Origin: Anaerolineae bacterium
GTDB taxonomy: Bacteria > Chloroflexota > Anaerolineae > Aggregatilineales > Phototrophicaceae
Direction: 5' to 3'
Assembly: GCA_025055175.1 (NCBI GenBank)
Contig: JANWYT010000007.1
Coordinates: 47,209 to 111,208 of the forward strand
DNA: 64,000 bases
Below the pieces are notes generated by a model, which made no database searches, was not told where the DNA came from, and saw only the letters and a program-made list of their open reading frames with translations. How positions within the stretch are numbered: the stretch's first letter is position 1; every line of letters starts with the position of its first letter. Made by a program: the position numbers and the translations under genes. Positions 61,571 through 64,000 of this stretch are shown here, in pieces.

Positions 61571-62323
61571 TCAGGCCATCTCCTCCGCGCCGATGATGTA
61601 CTTCACCAGCAGGTCGACCGTCGCTTCGCGGCGCGGCACGTTGGCCACCACCCGCCCGCGCCGCATGACGACCATGCGATCCGCCACGTCCATCACATCT
61701 TGCATAGTGTGGCTGATGAGGATGACCGGAATCTGCTGCTGGCGCAGGGTGCGGATCAAATCCAAGACCTTGCGCTGTTCGGGGACGCCCAGCGCCGCTG
61801 TTGGCTCATCCATGATGATGAGCTTAGCGTTCCAGTAGATGGCGCGCGCGATGGCCACTGCTTGGCGCTGTCCACCCGATAGGTTGACCAGCTTCTGGCG
61901 TAGCGAGGGGATGTGGATGTCCAGCTTGTCCAGGGCTTGTTCAGATTCGCGGCGCATGAATTCATCGTCGGTGATGGGGAACAGCCCCAACCAACGACGC
62001 TTCTTCTCTTTGCCCAGGAAGACGTTTGCGCCTACATCCAAGTTCTCGGCTAGGGCTAGGTCTTGATAGATGGTCTCTATGCCCAGACCGCGAATCTCCA
62101 TCGGTGTGTGGCCTGTGATGACGTGGCCGTCGAAGATAATTTGTCCTCTCTCTGGCCGATAGACGCCGCTGATGCACTTAATCAGCGTGGATTTGCCCGC
62201 GCCGTTGTCGCCTAGCAGGGCCACCACTTCGCCGCAACTAACTTCAAAGTCCACGTCGTCTAGGGCCGTGAGACCGCCGAAGAACTTGGAAACGCCATGC
62301 ACTTGCAGAATTGGCTCGCCCAT
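61571..62323 (-). CDS. Sugar ABC transporter ATP-binding protein, single-domain type
   Basis: 250 residues from the ATG at 62323, whose A is also the last base of the permease stop (TGATG). Walker A GDNGAGKST (38-46), signature LSGGQRQAV, Walker B LIIMDEPTAALG. Unlike RbsA or XylG, which carry two ABC domains, this has one, as FrcA-type proteins do, so it probably works as a homodimer. A longer opening to 62410 lies within the permease gene and is rejected. Confidence 0.92.
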   Translation of the reverse strand: MGEPILQVHGVSKFFGGLTALDDVDFEVSCGEVVALLGDNGAGKSTLIKCISGVYRPERGQIIFDGHVITGHTPMEIRGLGIETIYQDLALAENLDVGANVFLGKEKKRRWLGLFPITDDEFMRRESEQALDKLDIHIPSLRQKLVNLSGGQRQAVAIARAIYWNAKLIIMDEPTAALGVPEQRKVLDLIRTLRQQQIPVILISHTMQDVMDVADRMVVMRRGRVVANVPRREATVDLLVKYIIGAEEMA

Positions 62324-63420
62324 CAGATTTGTCGCCTTTCCAGCGCCTGCTGGACTCGACCGACCAGCACGGCCACGATGATGATGACGCCGACGATGAT
62401 GAATTGCCACAGCGCGTCGATGTTGAGGATGACCAAGCCCGTCGTCAGGGTGGCGATGATGAGCGCGCCGACGACCGTGCCGCTCAGGCGTCCTTCGCCC
62501 CCGAACAAATTCGTGCCACCGATGACCACCGCGGCGACCGAAGACAGCAGCGCCGATTCGCCAGCCAAAGGCGAGCCAGCCGTGAAGCGGAAGACGTGCA
62601 ACAGGCCAGCAATGCTGGCCGTGAAGGCCGAGAGGACGTAGATCATCAGCAAGTGGCGCTTGACGTTGATCCCAGCGCGGATGGCGGCGTCCTGGTTGCC
62701 GCCGATGGCGTAAGTGTGCCGCCCAAACTGGGTACGCCCCAGGATGAAGCCAAAGATCAGCACGACCAGGGCCGCCACGATCACGGGGTAAGGCAGCAGC
62801 ATGTCGGTGAAGCGCAGTTGGGCTGGGGCCAGATCGGCAGGCCTGCTGAAGAAGACCAGGCCAATGTCTGGCACGGTGTAGATGAGGCTGCCGTTGCCGA
62901 TGCTGCTCAGGCTGTCGCGCAGGTTTTGTGGCAGACCACCCACCACTTGCTGGCCATCGGTCAGCAGGAAAGCGGCGCCACGCACAATGCCGTACATGCC
63001 TAGCGTGGCGATGAAAGGCGGCACGCGCACCCAGGCCACCAGGTAACCGTTGACGAGGCCGGGGATGAGCGAGGCTAAGACGCCCGCCCCTATGCCGATG
63101 AGGATCGCCAGCCCTATGTCCATGCCGCCCAAAGCTAAGTTGCGCATGGTGGTGGCGCCGATGACGGACGATAGGCCGACGGTGAATGCGATGGAGAGAT
63201 CAATGCCGCTGGTGATGATGACGAAGGTCTGACCAATCGCCATGAGCATGACCAGGGTGCTAGCGACCAGGATGTTGGAGAAGTTGCGCACTGTGAAGAA
63301 GCCCGGCCCTGTCAGCGAGAAGAAGACGAGTAGGCCGACCAAGAAGAGGTACGTCCACGAACGCGCCAGCAAATTGAGGAAGATGTCCAGAGAAGTCGCC
63401 GAAGATGACTTGGATTTCAT
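62323..63420 (-). CDS. Sugar ABC transporter permease (RbsC/FrcC-like)
   Basis: 365 residues with about ten membrane helices. The family motifs VTSGIDLS-like FVIITSGIDLSIAFTVGLSS, read in two parts, and VVIGGTNLFGGEGRLSGTVVG, read likewise, are those of branched-chain/ribose-type permeases. It forms the channel for the sugar with the single-domain ATPase and the binding protein. It overlaps the ATPase gene by 1 nt. Confidence 0.93.
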   Translation of the reverse strand: MKSKSSSATSLDIFLNLLARSWTYLFLVGLLVFFSLTGPGFFTVRNFSNILVASTLVMLMAIGQTFVIITSGIDLSIAFTVGLSSVIGATTMRNLALGGMDIGLAILIGIGAGVLASLIPGLVNGYLVAWVRVPPFIATLGMYGIVRGAAFLLTDGQQVVGGLPQNLRDSLSSIGNGSLIYTVPDIGLVFFSRPADLAPAQLRFTDMLLPYPVIVAALVVLIFGFILGRTQFGRHTYAIGGNQDAAIRAGINVKRHLLMIYVLSAFTASIAGLLHVFRFTAGSPLAGESALLSSVAAVVIGGTNLFGGEGRLSGTVVGALIIATLTTGLVILNIDALWQFIIVGVIIIVAVLVGRVQQALERRQI

Positions 63421-63486
63421 GAGCAGAGGCCCGTTCTTTCAGGAAGGGTGGTCAGAGCAAGCGCAGCATTCGTCGCGCCTGCGCTC

Positions 63487-63515
63487 CTGGCCCTGCCAGG
63501 CTTCAGCAGGGCCAG
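63487..63515 (-). terminator. Stem-loop between sugar-binding protein and permease genes
   Basis: A perfect 10-bp stem (CTGGCCCTGC at 63487-63496 with GCAGGGCCAG at 63506-63515) with a 9-nt loop. It lies 13 nt after the stop of the binding-protein gene and 67 nt before the permease ATG, so it may limit read-through or protect the upstream mRNA. Confidence 0.6.
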
Positions 63516-63528
63516 AGCAGAGGATCAC

Positions 63529-64000
63529 TTAGTCGGTGTAGATGAAGCGGGCCACGTCAGGATCATCGACGTTGTCGATGGTGATGACTGCATAGCCGGT
63601 CGGGACACGCTTGGGCATGCTAGAGACGCCGCGCTCTTCCGCCAGGGCGTTGACTACCGCCAGATAGCCCATATCAGCAGGCTTCTGAGCGATGACCAGG
63701 CTCACCGTGCCAGCGCGCAGGTATTCGATGTTCTCCTCGGAAGCGTCGAACAAGGCTACTTCGACTGCGCCTTTCAGGCCAGCATTCTCGATGGCCGCGC
63801 CAGCGCCCGCCGCGCCAAACGTGTTGGTGGCGAACACGCCGACGATGTCTGGATTGGCCGTCAGGACGGCAGCGGTCTGCTGCTGGGCGTTGGTGGCGTC
63901 GTTGCCATGATAGTCCACGCGCACCACTTCCAGGCCGCGCTCAGCGGCAGCCAACTTGCAGCCTTCCTCGCGCTGATCCGTCGTGCTGATGCCAGGGTTG
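63529..64000 (-). CDS. Sugar ABC transporter substrate-binding protein, C-terminal part
   Basis: The frame is open to the right edge (about 156 codons present; the N-terminal half and start lie outside). Features of periplasmic-binding-protein family 2 (RbsB/XylF type): STTDQREEG, VDYHGNDATNAQ, PDIVGVFATNTFGAAGA, EVALFDASEENIEYL and VSLVIAQKPADMGYLAV. It binds a sugar or related compound outside the membrane. It is the first gene, or near the first, of the minus-strand sugar operon. The exact ligand is unknown. Confidence 0.9.
   Translation of the reverse strand, partial: NPGISTTDQREEGCKLAAAERGLEVVRVDYHGNDATNAQQQTAAVLTANPDIVGVFATNTFGAAGAGAAIENAGLKGAVEVALFDASEENIEYLRAGTVSLVIAQKPADMGYLAVVNALAEERGVSSMPKRVPTGYAVITIDNVDDPDVARFIYTD

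Overview
The window is a GC-rich (roughly 60 %), gene-dense bacterial chromosome segment of about 56 protein genes, one tRNA and one riboswitch. There is no rRNA, CRISPR array, insertion sequence or phage module. The gene repertoire (single-chain glycyl-tRNA synthetase, PucR regulator, M3 oligoendopeptidase, MinCDE with a RodA/FtsW protein, VWA and SGNH membrane-anchored proteins, CHASE4-HAMP-PAS proteins, several sugar ABC systems) looks like a heterotrophic Chloroflexota bacterium, probably Anaerolineae or a relative. This placement is an inference from gene content, not from a phylogenetic marker. Many genes on both strands have a recurring -10 box of the form GCTATAAT close upstream, which often settles the choice of start codon.

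Region 1 (1-36.8 kb) is mostly housekeeping and envelope genes. It holds a truncated glycosyltransferase-like membrane protein at the left edge, an SDR epimerase, oligoendopeptidase, PucR regulator, HNH nuclease, inositol-monophosphatase-family enzyme, S9 peptidase, fused GlyRS, a VWA/SGNH pair, and two tandem sensor-like paralogues without an output domain. After these come TrmD, a secreted PQQ-dehydrogenase-like propeller, MinCDE-RodA, GltX, a YtkA-like lipoprotein with a membrane partner, NudL-type Nudix, a Pcm-like methyltransferase, a helical-repeat protein, an NDP-sugar pyrophosphorylase with a HAD phosphatase, a polysaccharide flippase and an ExoD protein.

Region 2 (37-54.3 kb) is accessory carbon metabolism. 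A GntR/LacI chimeric regulator with a TGTATATACA palindrome at its promoter precedes a complete peptide/oligosaccharide-type ABC importer (binding protein, two permeases, two ATPases) and a GH38 alpha-mannosidase, so the importer probably brings in mannose-containing oligosaccharides. Then follow an MBL-fold hydrolase with a small Cys-rich protein, a phytanoyl-CoA-dioxygenase-like oxygenase divergent from an AraC regulator, and an operon of HpcH/HpaI aldolase, histidinol-dehydrogenase-like enzyme, LacI regulator and SDR, preceded by a possible 20-codon leader ORF.

Region 3 (54.3-57 kb) is a cobalamin-type importer (ATPase and permease, no binding protein) behind a promoter, a cobalamin riboswitch and a possible 27-codon ORF, with tRNA-Lys(CTT) just upstream.

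Region 4 (57-64 kb) is one tightly packed minus-strand operon: sugar-binding protein (cut by the right edge), permease, ATPase, PfkB kinase, LsrF/DeoC-type aldolase, Gfo/Idh/MocA dehydrogenase, D-lyxose-isomerase-type cupin and LacD-type aldolase. It describes uptake, isomerisation or oxidation, phosphorylation and aldol cleavage of an unidentified sugar. Together with the HpsN-like operon it is the best candidate for an undescribed pathway.

Two structural patterns recur. Binding-protein genes are separated from their permeases by strong stem-loops. Three of the seven convergent gene pairs interlock their stop codons by exactly 4 nt.
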